Positions 1-8,661 are shown, numbered from the stretch's first letter. The stretch is DNA of 64,000 nt from Roseomonas sp. HF4 (GCF_005222755.1 NZ_STGD01000005.1:186001-250000); one strand, 5' to 3'. Numbers and translations are program-made. Notes: generated by a model not told the origin, from the letters alone.

Positions 1-94
1 CCTCGGCGGCCGCGGCCGGGGCGGGCGCCGGCGTGGCCGGCGCCTGCGGGGGCGCGATGACGACAGGCTTCGGGGCGCGGAACAGGCCACCCAT
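1..94 (-). CDS. N-terminus of a Pro/Ala-rich hypothetical protein (partial, runs off the left edge)
   Basis: Only about 31 codons are inside the window. Reading leftward from ATG at 94, the product begins MGGLFRAPKPVVIAPP and continues as a low-complexity Pro/Ala stretch with no stop before the edge. An AGAGGAG ribosome-binding sequence lies about 12 nt upstream, which supports this start. Short MGxLF-xPKP starts followed by Pro/Ala linkers are seen in phage-tail-associated and other small structural proteins, so a phage-like origin fits its neighbours. That is inference from a short fragment. It lies downstream of the terminator at 147-190, so it probably has its own promoter in 95-146. Confidence 0.5.
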   Translation of the reverse strand, partial: MGGLFRAPKPVVIAPPQAPATPAPAPAAAAE

Positions 95-146
95 GCGCGC
101 GCGGCTCCTCTCGACGATCGTGGGACGGGATGCCCGGAACACCCCC

Positions 147-190
147 AAAAAAGCCGCGGGCCCGCCCCCGGTGAGGGGAGCGGGCCCGCG
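147..190 (-). terminator. Intrinsic terminator closing the 258-1069 minus-strand unit
   Basis: Two perfectly complementary 11-nt arms (155-165 and 180-190) flank a loop that can pair further through CCCC/GGGG. On the minus strand the hairpin is followed by GC and six T residues (A-run at 147-152). Position and orientation fit the end of the two-gene minus-strand unit starting near 1069. Confidence 0.85.
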
Positions 191-257
191 AAAGGCTCGG
201 GGGGAACGGGAGGAAGACCTCCGGGCGCAATGAGCCCGTTGGTGAGGGGTTGATAGG

Positions 258-698
258 CTAGGTTATCGCCGACGTCAAGATAATTTTCCTATTCTGCTGC
301 AGAATTCGTGAAAGTCGCTTGAACAGGCCGCGCGGCGTCAGCGCAACGGGTGCGCCGGCGCCAAGCACCGCCCGGCAGAGCGCGACGCAGGTCAAGGGCA
401 GCAGCGGTGGCAGGCGGCGCGCGCGCACCGCGCCCGGCACGAAGGGCCCGAGCACGACAAGGCCGGCGCGCCGGTAGAAGCCCGGCAGGTCGAACTCTGC
501 CGGCACGGCCAGCCGCCCGACGAACAGGCGCCCGGAGAGGGGCTCGACAACCGTCCAGCCGGCCTCGTCGCGGAGCGCGGCGAAGCAGTGGCGGAAGCCG
601 GGGCGGAGCAGGCGCAGCCAGGGCTGGTCGGCTTCCCCGCCGAAGGCGATCCATGCCTCCTGCCCCGCTTCCCGCGCGCGGCGATGGCCGGGCGTCAC
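258..698 (-). CDS. Conserved hypothetical protein, possible phage-like cassette gene
   Basis: Frame of 146 codons. I chose the GTG at 698 because it overlaps the stop of the upstream gene in a GTGA arrangement; an ATG at 755 in the same frame would overlap much further. The product is soluble, with an aromatic-rich centre (motifs WIAFGGEADQPWLRLL and FYRRAGLVVLGPF) and a basic tail. No enzyme motif or membrane segment is evident. It resembles uncharacterised proteins I associate with prophage-like loci of Rhodospirillales, but I cannot name a family. It sits second in an SOS-box-controlled unit and is followed by a strong terminator. Confidence 0.6.
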   Translation of the reverse strand: MTPGHRRAREAGQEAWIAFGGEADQPWLRLLRPGFRHCFAALRDEAGWTVVEPLSGRLFVGRLAVPAEFDLPGFYRRAGLVVLGPFVPGAVRARRLPPLLPLTCVALCRAVLGAGAPVALTPRGLFKRLSRILQQNRKIILTSAIT

Positions 699-1069
699 GC
701 CACGATTCCCTTGACGCGCAGCGGCCATTCCAGGCGGTTCATCGCCTCCCGCCACTGCGCCGCATCGGCGCGCTCCGACAGGTGGCGCGGGTCGGGGGCG
801 CTTCCGCGTTCACCCCAGATGCGCATGACGCGCGCGTGGATCAGGTCGATGCGGCGCTGGCGGTACAGCCGGTCGAGGCACTTGATCACGTCGTCCGGCT
901 CGCAGGGCCGCACCTTGTCGCCCTTGCCGGCGGTGATGCGCGCGCCGTCGCGGCGGGCGATCAGCGCGGCCATGGTCCAGAGCCACGCTTCCTCGGCGGA
1001 GCGGAAGGGTTCGGCGGCGGTGATGCTGGCGAAGCGGGGCGCATGGGCGGAACGGGGGGCAGGGCGCAT
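695..1069 (-). CDS. Conserved hypothetical protein, first gene of an SOS-box-controlled unit
   Basis: 124 residues from ATG at 1069. An in-frame ATG at 1132 would place the start upstream of the apparent promoter and the SOS box, so I reject it. The product carries the motif RSAEEAWLWTMAALIARRDG, then a Cys-containing segment (VRPCEPDDVIKCLDRLYRQ) and an Arg/Glu-rich C-terminal half that looks helical. I do not recognise a characterised family. The context is a minus-strand pair (4-nt overlap with the next gene), an SOS-type box over the promoter and a divergent S24 regulator, which is typical of phage-derived or DNA-damage-inducible cassettes. Confidence 0.62.
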   Translation of the reverse strand: MRPAPRSAHAPRFASITAAEPFRSAEEAWLWTMAALIARRDGARITAGKGDKVRPCEPDDVIKCLDRLYRQRRIDLIHARVMRIWGERGSAPDPRHLSERADAAQWREAMNRLEWPLRVKGIVA

Positions 1070-1090
1070 GGGGGATCTCGCCTGTGAGAG

Positions 1091-1105
1091 GAACAATATA
1101 AGAAC
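1091..1105 (-). promoter_or_regulatory. LexA-type SOS box (GAAC-N7-GAAC)
   Basis: The sequence GAACAATATAAGAAC is an exact match to the alphaproteobacterial LexA operator (GTTC-N7-GTTC on the minus strand). It overlaps the predicted -10 element of the minus-strand promoter and lies 22 nt upstream of the ATG at 1069, where a bound repressor would block transcription. The divergent S24 regulator could equally be the protein that binds here. Confidence 0.72.
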
Positions 1106-1132
1106 ATTAATCGCCCCGGTTGTGTCCGGCAA
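1104..1132 (-). promoter_or_regulatory. Predicted sigma70 promoter of the 258-1069 unit
   Basis: On the minus strand TTGCCG (1127-1132) is separated by 17 nt from TAATGT (1104-1109). Spacing is ideal and both hexamers are close to consensus. The -10 overlaps the SOS box, consistent with repression. Confidence 0.5.
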
Positions 1133-1142
1133 GATGAAAAAA

Positions 1143-1189
1143 GGAACATCTACCTATTGAAATCCGACACAACACCTAGGATATGTTCC
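1143..1189 (+). promoter_or_regulatory. Promoter and operator half-sites in front of the S24 regulator
   Basis: TTGAAA (1157-1162) and GATATG (1180-1185), 17 nt apart, form a plausible promoter. The hexamer GAACAT recurs at 1102-1107 and 1144-1149 and, inverted as ATGTTC, at 1183-1188, at spacings of about 40 nt (near four helical turns). The inverted copy covers the predicted -10. This suggests autoregulation and shared control of the divergent genes; the binding protein is inferred. Confidence 0.45.
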
Positions 1190-1251
1190 CCAGGAGACGC
1201 GACGAGATATGGATTCGCGTCCTGGGACCGGCGGAACGGAACACCTACGCC

Positions 1252-1902
1252 ATGCGGCACGACGACATCTGGCGCGCCCTCGACGCCCTCGCGGCGGAGC
1301 ACGGGCTCTCGGCCTCGGGCCTCGCACGGAAGGCGGGGCTCGACCCGACCGCCTTCAACCCGTCGAAGCGCGTCGGCGCCGATGGCCGCGCGCGCTGGCC
1401 CTCGACGGAGAGCGTCGCCAAGGTCCTCTCCGCGGTCGGCCGCGGCGTCGAGGATTTCGCGGCCCTCGTCTCCGGCGCGCCGGCCCTCACGCGTGGCGGC
1501 AGCCGCGGCGGCGCCGGGCGGCGCGTGCCGCTCATCGGCCTGGCCCAGGCAGGCGGCGAGGGATACTTCGACGATGGCGGCTACCCGGTCGGCGGGTCCT
1601 GGGACGAGATCTCCCTGCCCGACATTGGCGACCCCAATGCATATGCGCTGGAGATCTCGGGCGAATCCATGGAGCCGGTGTTCCGCGACGGCGACGTCGT
1701 GATTGTCTCCCCCGCCGCGCCCGTCCGCCGCGGCGACCGCGTCGTGGTGCGCACCGCCAAGGGCGAAGTGATGGCCAAGGAACTGCGCCGGCAATCGGCC
1801 AAGCGCATCGAGCTCGCCAGCCTCAATCCGGCGCATCCGAGCTACAGCTTAGAGCTGCCCGAGATCACCTGGATGCACAGGATCGTCTGGGCCAGCCAGT
1901 AG
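1252..1902 (+). CDS. HTH transcriptional regulator with S24 (LexA-like) autopeptidase domain
   Basis: A 216-residue repressor-type protein. Residues 1-70 form an XRE-like helix-turn-helix region (LSASGLARKAGLDPTAFN). Residues 90-216 form an S24 serine peptidase domain with the Ser139 nucleophile in SGESMEPVFRDGD and Lys176 in GEVMAKEL. The Ser-Lys spacing of 37 equals that of LexA. An Ala-Gly pair at 100-101 is a possible self-cleavage site. Start at 1252 follows the family pattern (MRHDDIWRAL); an in-frame ATG at 1183 lies in the promoter. Known relatives are RecA-responsive or housekeeping repressors. The divergent cassette with a LexA-type box suggests it controls those genes, which is inference. 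Confidence 0.85.
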   Translation: MRHDDIWRALDALAAEHGLSASGLARKAGLDPTAFNPSKRVGADGRARWPSTESVAKVLSAVGRGVEDFAALVSGAPALTRGGSRGGAGRRVPLIGLAQAGGEGYFDDGGYPVGGSWDEISLPDIGDPNAYALEISGESMEPVFRDGDVVIVSPAAPVRRGDRVVVRTAKGEVMAKELRRQSAKRIELASLNPAHPSYSLELPEITWMHRIVWASQ

Positions 1903-1927
1903 TTTTTTCGACCCTCAGACGGCGGGC

Positions 1928-2037
1928 GCCGGGCATCCGCCCGGCTTGCCTTCGCGCCCTGCGCTGGCGCGCCGGCGGCTGATGATGGTCTGGGCGCGGT
2001 CGCGCGTTGCGCTCCCGGATCGCGCCACGCGCGATCC
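1928..2037. terminator. Two hairpins between convergent genes
   Basis: A 7-bp stem with a four-base loop (1928-1945) and a perfect 8-bp stem (arms 2017-2024 and 2030-2037) lie between the stop of the plus-strand regulator and the stop of the minus-strand aldolase-like gene. Neither is followed by a clear T-run (six T lie just after the regulator stop, before the hairpin). They may act as a bidirectional terminator. Confidence 0.35.
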
Positions 2038-2057
2038 GCAGGCCGCTTGGGTGCCGG

Positions 2058-3164
2058 TCAGGCCATGCCACCCCGCGCCGCGATCGGCCACAGGCACTCC
2101 ACGCGCCCCTTCCTGACCCCGACATACCAGTCGTAGCGATCGACCGTCGGGTCGCAATGCCCGGGCACGAGGCGCAGCGTCTCGCCCATTGCAGGCGCCG
2201 CGCCGTCCTCGATCAGGATCTTGCCGTGCTCGTCCGACGCGCCGGCATAGCGCAGACCGGGCCTCTCCCACACCACGGGCATGCCGGAATCGACCGCCAC
2301 GCCCTTGTGCCCGCAATCCACCACGGCCACGCCCGGCGTCGCGCGGCTCATCACCGTCGCCAGCACGAACAACGCGTTGCGGAAGGGCGGCGCCTCCTCG
2401 TTCTTGCCGTAGTCCACGTCCATGAAGGCGTAGGATCCGGCCTGGATTTCGGTATAGACACCGCTCGCGGCCTCGTGGCGGAAGGTGCCCGTGCCGGCGC
2501 CGCCCACGATCGGGCAGCCGAGCCCGCGCTGCGCGAGTTGCTCCACCGTGCGGCGCGACCGCGTCGCGGCTTCCGCGATCGCCGCAGCGCGCTGTTCCGG
2601 CGCGCGCATGTGCTGCGCGCTGCCGTGATAGGCCTGCAGCCCGCCGAACATCAGGTGCCTGCTGGCCGCGATGCGCTCCGCCAGAGCCACCGCCGGCGGG
2701 CCGTGCTCGACGCCCGCGCGGCCCATGCCGACATCGATCTCGACCAGCACCGGCAGCCGCACGCCGGCCGCCTCGGCAGCCTGCTCGGCCAGGACGACCT
2801 GCGCCGCATCGTCCACGCAGAGCCCGACCTTGCAGATGCGCGCCAGCGCGGCCAACCGCGCGAGCTTGCGCGGCGTCACCACCTGGTTCGTCACCAGCAC
2901 GTCCGGGATACCGCCCCAGGCCAGGGCTTCCGCCTCGGCCACCTTCTGCACGCACTGACCGATGGCGCCGCGTTGCATCTGCAGCTTCGCGACCACGGCC
3001 GACTTGTGGGTCTTGGCATGCGCGCGCAGCTTCGCGCCCGTCGGCGCCAGCAGCGCCGCCATAGTGTCGAGGTTGTGCTCGAAGGCGTCGAGGTCGATCA
3101 GCAGCGCGGGCGTGTCGACCTCCTCCTCGCGCATGCCGGGCTCGGCGGGCGGCGCTTGCAGCAT
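2058..3164 (-). CDS. D-threonine aldolase-like / DSD1-family PLP enzyme
   Basis: A 368-residue fold-type III PLP protein related to D-threonine aldolase and 3-hydroxy-D-aspartate aldolase, which split beta-hydroxy-D-amino acids to an aldehyde plus glycine and need PLP and a divalent metal. The motif RAHAKTHKS places the PLP lysine at residue 51. The N-terminal alanine-racemase-like barrel starts at VDTPALLIDLDAFEHN, and the C-terminal segment contains VPGHCDPTVD, the His/Cys metal site of this family. No signal peptide is present, so it is cytosolic. It is divergent from an FAD amine oxidase (start codons 37 nt apart), suggesting shared control. The exact substrate cannot be read from sequence. 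Confidence 0.85.
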   Translation of the reverse strand: MLQAPPAEPGMREEEVDTPALLIDLDAFEHNLDTMAALLAPTGAKLRAHAKTHKSAVVAKLQMQRGAIGQCVQKVAEAEALAWGGIPDVLVTNQVVTPRKLARLAALARICKVGLCVDDAAQVVLAEQAAEAAGVRLPVLVEIDVGMGRAGVEHGPPAVALAERIAASRHLMFGGLQAYHGSAQHMRAPEQRAAAIAEAATRSRRTVEQLAQRGLGCPIVGGAGTGTFRHEAASGVYTEIQAGSYAFMDVDYGKNEEAPPFRNALFVLATVMSRATPGVAVVDCGHKGVAVDSGMPVVWERPGLRYAGASDEHGKILIEDGAAPAMGETLRLVPGHCDPTVDRYDWYVGVRKGRVECLWPIAARGGMA

Positions 3165-3201
3165 GGTTCATCCCCTGTCCGTGTCGCGGCATGATGCGGC
3201 G

Positions 3202-4452
3202 ATGTTCCCCTCCGATCCAGACGTGCTGATCGTCGGCGCCGGCTGCGCCGGCATCGCGGCCGCGCGCGAACTCGCCATGCGCGGGCGCACCTGCATCGTG
3301 CTCGAGGGCGGTCCGCGCGTCGGCGGCCGCGCCTTCGCCGAGAGCGCCAGCCTGGGCCTGCCCTTCGACCACGGCGCTTCCTGGCTGCATCAGGCCGGGG
3401 AGAATCCGCTCACGCCGCTCGCCCGGGCGCTCGGCCTGGACCTGCTCGACCACGATGCCCTTCGCGACCGGCGCCTCTTTGCCCATGGCCGCATGGCGAC
3501 GGCGGCGGAACGCCAAGCCTTCGCCGCCGCCGAGGACGCCTTCTGGATGGCCGTCGAGACCGCGGCGCGCGACGGCGGGACCGACCGCCCCGCCGCATCG
3601 GCCGCGCCGCGCGGCGGCCCCTGGGACGCAACGGTCGCGCATTGGGAAGGCAGCCAGATCTGCGCCGCCGAACTCGCGCGCATGTCGCTGCACGACTTCG
3701 CCGCGACGGCGCTCGACGGCCCGAACCTGATCCTGCGGTACGGTGTCGGAGGCCTGGTCGCGCGCCTGGCGGAAGGTCTGCCGATCCGGCTCGGCGCGCG
3801 GGTCGACCGCCTCCGCTGGGGGCCGCGCGGCGTCGTCGCGCAGGGCACCTTCGGCGCGGTCGCGGCGCGCGCGGCGATCGTGACCGCCTCGACCGGCGTG
3901 TTGGCCGCGGGCGGCATCGCCTTCGACCCGCCGCTGCCCGGACCGACAGCGGCGGCGATCCACGCCCTGCCGCTCGGCCTGCTGACGAAGGTGGCCTTCC
4001 GCGCGGACCACCCCGACGCGCCAGGCCTGCCGCCCTTCGCGAGCCTGCGCCGCGCCGTGGCAGGGGACGGCGACAGGCCGATGTCCTGGATATCGCGCCT
4101 GTTCGGCGATCCGCTGATGGTCGCCTTCTGCGGCGGGGCCCGCGCATGGGAGATGGCAGGCGATGCCGCGCTTGCGGAGGCCGAGGCCCGCGCGGAGGCG
4201 GCGCTGGTCTTCGGCAGCCGCGCCGCCGCCGCGCTCGGCCGCGCGACGGTCACGCGCTGGGCGGAGGACCCGCTGTTTCGCGGCGCCTACAGCCATGCCG
4301 TGCCGGGCGCCCAGGGGGCGCGGCGCGTGCTGGCCGCGCCGCTCGCCGACGGCCGGCTGCACTTCGCGGGCGAGGCCTGCCATCCGCGCTTCGCCGCGAC
4401 CGTCGCCGGCGCCTGGCTCAGCGGGGTCGAGGCCGCGCGCGGCGTGCCCTGA
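3202..4452 (+). CDS. FAD-dependent amine oxidase family protein
   Basis: 416 residues starting MFPSDPDVLIVGAGCAG. A Rossmann dinucleotide fold (GxGxxG at 12-17, Glu after the second strand in VLEGGPRVGGRAF) opens the protein. A middle substrate domain follows (DHGASWLHQAGENPLTPL), then the C-terminal FAD motif around LHFAGEACHPRFAATVAGAW. This is the flavin amine oxidoreductase architecture (monoamine/polyamine oxidase type), which oxidises a primary or secondary amine with release of aldehyde and peroxide. No signal peptide. It is transcribed away from the DSD1-like enzyme and ends head-to-tail against the GGCT-like gene (stop codons adjacent at 4452/4453). Substrate unknown. Confidence 0.85.
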   Translation: MFPSDPDVLIVGAGCAGIAAARELAMRGRTCIVLEGGPRVGGRAFAESASLGLPFDHGASWLHQAGENPLTPLARALGLDLLDHDALRDRRLFAHGRMATAAERQAFAAAEDAFWMAVETAARDGGTDRPAASAAPRGGPWDATVAHWEGSQICAAELARMSLHDFAATALDGPNLILRYGVGGLVARLAEGLPIRLGARVDRLRWGPRGVVAQGTFGAVAARAAIVTASTGVLAAGGIAFDPPLPGPTAAAIHALPLGLLTKVAFRADHPDAPGLPPFASLRRAVAGDGDRPMSWISRLFGDPLMVAFCGGARAWEMAGDAALAEAEARAEAALVFGSRAAAALGRATVTRWAEDPLFRGAYSHAVPGAQGARRVLAAPLADGRLHFAGEACHPRFAATVAGAWLSGVEAARGVP

Positions 4453-4794
4453 TCACGGCCAGGGCCGCGCCGCGTCCGCCCGCCGGGCCGAGGCGATCCA
4501 AGCCTGCGCGCGGACCGCGCCACGCGCCGTCGTCACGCCCAGCGGCGTCAGCGCATAGGCGCTGCCCTCATAGGCCGAGAGCCGCGCCAGCGCCGCCGGC
4601 CCCACGGGAAGCACTGCCCCGTCCACGTCGGCGCCGGCGGCCTCCACCAGCGTCGGATAGGGGGTGCCGCGCAGGAACACACGCCGCCAGCCGTCCAGCC
4701 GCGCCGGGCGCAGGCGTCTCACCAGCGCCGGCTCGCCCGACATGCGGGCGAGCACGGCGGGATCGAGCAGCGTGCCGTAGAGGAACAGGATCAC
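4453..4794 (-). CDS. Gamma-glutamylcyclotransferase-like (AIG2/GGCT fold) protein
   Basis: 113 residues from a GTG start that overlaps the stop of the upstream Bug-family gene (GTGA). The opening FLYGTLLDPAVLARM is the YGxL nucleotide-like binding loop of the GGCT fold. The acidic catalytic position is in LSAYEGSAY, followed by a short beta-rich tail. Family members form 5-oxoproline from gamma-glutamyl amines or act in related acyl transfers, but many small bacterial homologues have no assigned substrate. The overlap with a periplasmic receptor gene is probably positional rather than functional. Confidence 0.75.
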   Translation of the reverse strand: MILFLYGTLLDPAVLARMSGEPALVRRLRPARLDGWRRVFLRGTPYPTLVEAAGADVDGAVLPVGPAALARLSAYEGSAYALTPLGVTTARGAVRAQAWIASARRADAARPWP

Positions 4795-5771
4795 TCGGGC
4801 CGCAGGTTCACGCTGACGACCAGGTCGCGGATCTTGGCCGCCTGCGCACGCACCATGGTGCCGAAGCTGTCCGCGTCCGAGCCCACCGGCTCTGCACCGA
4901 CCTCCTCGCAGCGCCGCACGAAATCCGGGTGGCGCGCCGCGGCGGCGATCTCCCGGTTGAGGCGCGCGAGCACCGGCGCCGGCGTGCGCGCCGGCGCGAA
5001 GAAGCCGTTCCATCCTTCGAGTTCCAGGGACGGAAAGCCCTGCTCGCGCACCGTCGGCACATCCGGCAGCACCGCCGCGCGGCGGGACGCGACATTGGCC
5101 AGACCGTTCAGCGTCCGCGCGCGCACGTGCTGCAGGCAGGTCGAGATCTGGTCGCCGCCGAACTGCACGCGCCCCGCGATCAGCTCCTGCACCAGCGGCG
5201 CGGCGCCGCGGAAGGGTACGTGCTCCATGCGGATGCCGGCGTCGCGCTTCAGCACCTCGCCCACCATGTTCATGAAGGACCCCGGGCCGGTCGAGCCGTA
5301 GAAGGGCGGGCTCGGCTGCGCCTTCGCCCAGTCCACGAAGCCCTTGAGGTCGGTCGCCGGCACGCCCGGATTGGCGAGGATGATGAGCGGCACGTTGGCG
5401 CCGAGCGACAGCGGCGCGAAGTCGCGCCCGATGTCGTGCGGCGCGCGGCCGGCCAGCGTCATGGCCGCGGTGGTGGTCGGGAAGGTGATGTTGTGGAACA
5501 GCAGCGAGTAGCCGTCCGGCGCCGCCTTCGCGACCACGTCCGCGCCGATCGAGCCGCCGCCGCCGCCACGGTTCTCGACCACCACGGACTGCCCCATGGT
5601 CTCGGTCATGCGCTGCGCGAACAGGCGCGCCAGCAGGTCCGTCGTGCCGCCCGCGGGGAAGGGCACGACGATGCGGATCGGCCGGCTCGGAAACTCCTGC
5701 GCCAGCGCCAACCCGGGCGCGGCCAGGATCGTGCCTGCGGCCAGCAGCAGGGAACGGCGTTCGATGGTCAT
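4791..5771 (-). CDS. Bug-family tripartite tricarboxylate transporter substrate-binding protein
   Basis: 326 residues. The N-terminus ERRSLLLAAGTILAAPGLALAQ is an export signal with a Tat-like RRxLL motif. The mature part carries the Bug signatures RPIRIVVPFPAGGTTDLLAR, a conserved VENRGGGGGSIGADVVAKAAPDG-type loop, and LPDVPTVREQG near residue 240. Bug proteins are periplasmic carboxylate binders that normally feed TctA/TctB permeases. None is encoded here, as is common in bacteria with expanded Bug repertoires. It precedes the GGCT-like gene with a 4-nt overlap. The ligand cannot be inferred. Confidence 0.9.
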   Translation of the reverse strand: MTIERRSLLLAAGTILAAPGLALAQEFPSRPIRIVVPFPAGGTTDLLARLFAQRMTETMGQSVVVENRGGGGGSIGADVVAKAAPDGYSLLFHNITFPTTTAAMTLAGRAPHDIGRDFAPLSLGANVPLIILANPGVPATDLKGFVDWAKAQPSPPFYGSTGPGSFMNMVGEVLKRDAGIRMEHVPFRGAAPLVQELIAGRVQFGGDQISTCLQHVRARTLNGLANVASRRAAVLPDVPTVREQGFPSLELEGWNGFFAPARTPAPVLARLNREIAAAARHPDFVRRCEEVGAEPVGSDADSFGTMVRAQAAKIRDLVVSVNLRPE

Positions 5772-5849
5772 TCCTGGACCTCCCTCGCCAGCCCTGTCCC
5801 GGGCCGGAAGGGAAAGGCTAGACCGCCCCGCGCCGCGGCGGGAAGGGCG

Positions 5850-7262
5850 TCAATGCCCCGCGTTCTCGCCCGAGAAGTCCGGCGCCTCGAGCCCGCTCGC
5901 GACCAGTTGCTCGACCAGTTGTGCCTTCAGCCGGTCGAGCCCGGCCTCCGAGGTCGCCTCACAGCGCGCGACCAGCACGGCCTGGGTGTTGGACGCGCGC
6001 AGCAGCCACCAGCCATCCTCGGTCAGCACGCGGACACCGTCCACGGCCTGCACCTTCGCACCCGAGGCCGCGAGGCGATCCTTCACCTCCTGCACCACCT
6101 CGAACTTGCGCGCCTCCTCGCAGTCGAAGCGGAGTTCGGGCGTGTTGATCACCTGCGGCAGCGCGGCGCGCACCTCTGCCAGCGTCCCCTCCATGCGCGC
6201 GACGATGCCGAGCAGCCGCACGGCGGAATAGGGCGCGTCGTCGAAGCCGTACCATTTGTCGGCGAAGAAGATGTGGCCCGACATCTCGCCGGCCAGCGGG
6301 CTGCCGGTCTCGGCCATCTTGGCCTTGATGAGGCTGTGGCCGGTCTTCCACATCAGCGGCGCGCCACCCGCCTTGGCCACCTCGTCGAACAGCACCTGGG
6401 AGGCCTTCACGTCGGCGATGATGGTGGCGCCCGGCTTCGCCTTGAGGACATCGCGCGCCAGGACGATCAGCAACTGGTCGCCGAACAGGATGTGGCCCTC
6501 GTTGTCCACGACGCCGATGCGGTCGCCGTCGCCGTCGAAGGCGATGCCGAGGTCGGCCTTCTCCCGTGCCACCTCGGCGATGATCTGCTCGAGGTTCCTG
6601 GCGACCGTCGGGTCCGGGTGGTGGTTCGGGAAGGTGCCGTCCACGTCGCCGTTGATGACGAAATGCGTCCCCGGCAGCCGCGCCGTCAGCGCCTTCACGA
6701 TCGGTCCGGCCGAGCCGTTGCCGGGATCCCACACGACCTTGAGCTTGCGGTCGCCGCCGTCCCAGTCCTGCATCACGCGGTCGGCGTAGCGTTCGGCGAT
6801 ATCGACGGCGCGGTCGCTGCCCTTGGTCTCCGGCACGACGTCGCCCTCGGCCGCCATGCGCCCGATCTCCTGGATCGCGGCGCCGAAGAACGGCTTCTTG
6901 CCGATCATCATCTTGAAGCCGTTGTAGTCCGGCGGGTTGTGGCTGCCGGTCACCATCACGGCGCCGGCGGCTTCCTGGTCATAGGCCGCGAAATACAGCA
7001 TCGGCGTGGCGCAGAGGCCGATCCGCACCACCTCGAGCCCGCAGGCGCGCAGCCCGGCGACCAGCTGGGCCTCGAGCTCCGGCGAATGCAGCCGCCCATC
7101 ATAGCCCACGGCCACGCGCTTGCCCCCGGCCCGCACCACGACCGAGCCGAAGCAGCGGCCGATCGCGAAGGCGTCCTCGGGCTTCAGCGTTTTCCCCACG
7201 ATGCCGCGGATGTCGTATTCGCGCAGCACGGTCCGGTCGAAGCGGTGGCGGAAGGCGGTCAT
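5850..7262 (-). CDS. Phosphomannomutase/phosphoglucomutase (AlgC/PgmG type)
   Basis: 470 residues from ATG at 7262, preceded by GGGAG. It interconverts hexose-6-phosphate and hexose-1-phosphate in the cytoplasm for nucleotide-sugar synthesis. The phosphoserine loop is [13 protein letters not shown] (Ser107), the Mg-binding loop is [10 protein letters not shown], and the sugar-binding loop is GEMSGHIFF. Domain 4 ends with [15 protein letters not shown], the phosphate-binding motif. Length is normal for the alpha-D-phosphohexomutase family. It lies 10 nt downstream of UDP-glucose dehydrogenase on the same strand, so the two likely form one exopolysaccharide/envelope-sugar operon. Confidence 0.93.
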   Translation of the reverse strand: MTAFRHRFDRTVLREYDIRGIVGKTLKPEDAFAIGRCFGSVVVRAGGKRVAVGYDGRLHSPELEAQLVAGLRACGLEVVRIGLCATPMLYFAAYDQEAAGAVMVTGSHNPPDYNGFKMMIGKKPFFGAAIQEIGRMAAEGDVVPETKGSDRAVDIAERYADRVMQDWDGGDRKLKVVWDPGNGSAGPIVKALTARLPGTHFVINGDVDGTFPNHHPDPTVARNLEQIIAEVAREKADLGIAFDGDGDRIGVVDNEGHILFGDQLLIVLARDVLKAKPGATIIADVKASQVLFDEVAKAGGAPLMWKTGHSLIKAKMAETGSPLAGEMSGHIFFADKWYGFDDAPYSAVRLLGIVARMEGTLAEVRAALPQVINTPELRFDCEEARKFEVVQEVKDRLAASGAKVQAVDGVRVLTEDGWWLLRASNTQAVLVARCEATSEAGLDRLKAQLVEQLVASGLEAPDFSGENAGH

Positions 7263-7272
7263 GGTCTCTCCC

Positions 7273-8574
7273 TTACGGGCGGCCGATGGAGGAATAGGCA
7301 AACCCGACCTCGCGCATCGCGGCCGGGTCCCAGACATTGCGGAGGTCGAGCACGATATCGCCCTTCATGGCGGCCTTGAGGCGGCCTGGCGGCAGGGCGC
7401 GGAACTCGTTCCATTCCGTCAGCACCACCAGGGCATCCGCGCCCTCGGCGGCACCGACCGCGCTGTCGGCGAAGGCGACGGCCGCCGGCAACGCCTGCCG
7501 CGCATGGGCGGGCTGCGGGTCGTAGGCCACGACCTCCACCCCCGCCGCGACCAGTCGCGGCAGGATGACGAGGGAGGGCGCGTCGCGCATGTCGTCCGTC
7601 TCGGGTTTGAAGGTCACGCCGAGCACGCCGACGCGCCGGCCCGCGGCGGCGCCGAGCGCAGCCAGGATGCGGTCGGCCATCGCCGCCTTGCGCGCCTCGT
7701 TCACCGCTATGGTGGTCTCGACCAGCCGCACGGGGCTGCCCGCATCCTGCGCCGTGCGCGCCAGCGCCAGCGTGTCCTTCGGGAAGCAGGACCCGCCATA
7801 GCCCGGCCCGGGATGGAGGAATTTCCGCCCGATCCGCCCGTCGAGGCCCATGCCGCGCGCGACGTCGTGCACGTCCGCGCCCACCTTCTCGCACAGATCC
7901 GCGATCTCGTTGATGAAGGTGATCTTGGTCGCGAGGAAGGCATTGGCCGCGTACTTGATCAGTTCCGCGCTCTCGAGACTGACGGCCAGCACCGGCGTCT
8001 CGATCAGATAGAGCGGGCGATAGAGCCGCTTCAGCACCTCGAGCGCGCGCGCGTCCTCCACGCCGATGACGACGCGGTCGGGGCGCATGAAGTCGCCGAT
8101 CGCGCTGCCCTCGCGCAGGAATTCCGGATTCGACGCCACGCTGATCCCGGCATCCGGGCGGACGCGGCGCACGATCTCCTGAACCGCCCGCCCCGTGCCA
8201 ACCGGAACGGTGGATTTCGTCACGAGCACGAGCGGGCCCTCAGCCGCCCGCGCCACCTGCTCCGCCGCCGCGTGGACGTAGCTGAGGTCCGCATGCCCAT
8301 CGCCGCGCCGCGTCGGCGTGCCCACCGCGAGGAAGACCGCATCCGCCCCCCGGACCGCCGCCGGGAGGTCGGTGGTGAAGGTCAGCCGACCGTCCCGCAC
8401 ATTGCTCTCGACCAAGGTGTCGAGGCCGGGCTCGTAGATCGGCATGCGCCCGGCGCGCAGCGCCGCGATCCGGTCGGGATCGACGTCCATCACGGTCACG
8501 TCCACGCCGAACTCGGCGAAGCACGCGCCGGAGACGAGGCCGACATAGCCGGCGCCGATCATGGCGATGCGCAT
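7273..8574 (-). CDS. ugd: UDP-glucose 6-dehydrogenase
   Basis: 433 residues starting [20 protein letters not shown]-type ribosome-binding sequence about 10 nt upstream of ATG 8574. Catalyses two-step NAD-dependent oxidation of UDP-glucose to UDP-glucuronate. The N-terminal Rossmann fold (GAGYVG), the catalytic Cys263 in [13 protein letters not shown], the central helix with [16 protein letters not shown], and the C-terminal domain with [16 protein letters not shown] are all present. Length is typical. Together with the following phosphohexomutase gene it supplies UDP-sugar precursors for exopolysaccharide or LPS. Confidence 0.95.
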   Translation of the reverse strand: MRIAMIGAGYVGLVSGACFAEFGVDVTVMDVDPDRIAALRAGRMPIYEPGLDTLVESNVRDGRLTFTTDLPAAVRGADAVFLAVGTPTRRGDGHADLSYVHAAAEQVARAAEGPLVLVTKSTVPVGTGRAVQEIVRRVRPDAGISVASNPEFLREGSAIGDFMRPDRVVIGVEDARALEVLKRLYRPLYLIETPVLAVSLESAELIKYAANAFLATKITFINEIADLCEKVGADVHDVARGMGLDGRIGRKFLHPGPGYGGSCFPKDTLALARTAQDAGSPVRLVETTIAVNEARKAAMADRILAALGAAAGRRVGVLGVTFKPETDDMRDAPSLVILPRLVAAGVEVVAYDPQPAHARQALPAAVAFADSAVGAAEGADALVVLTEWNEFRALPPGRLKAAMKGDIVLDLRNVWDPAAMREVGFAYSSIGRP

Positions 8575-8661
8575 CAGGGTACCTCGCGAAGTCGCTCGAT
8601 AGGGCTGCAATGACCCGCCCGCGCGACGGTTGCAAGCGCCCCGGCGGCGCGCGAAAGCGCC

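Noticed and set aside
3642..7379. Very long open frame on the plus strand (over 1200 codons) across the Bug receptor and phosphohexomutase
   Set aside because: It is the antisense shadow of well-supported minus-strand genes, with Arg/Ala/Gly-rich composition expected from a GC-rich third-position bias and no recognisable domain.
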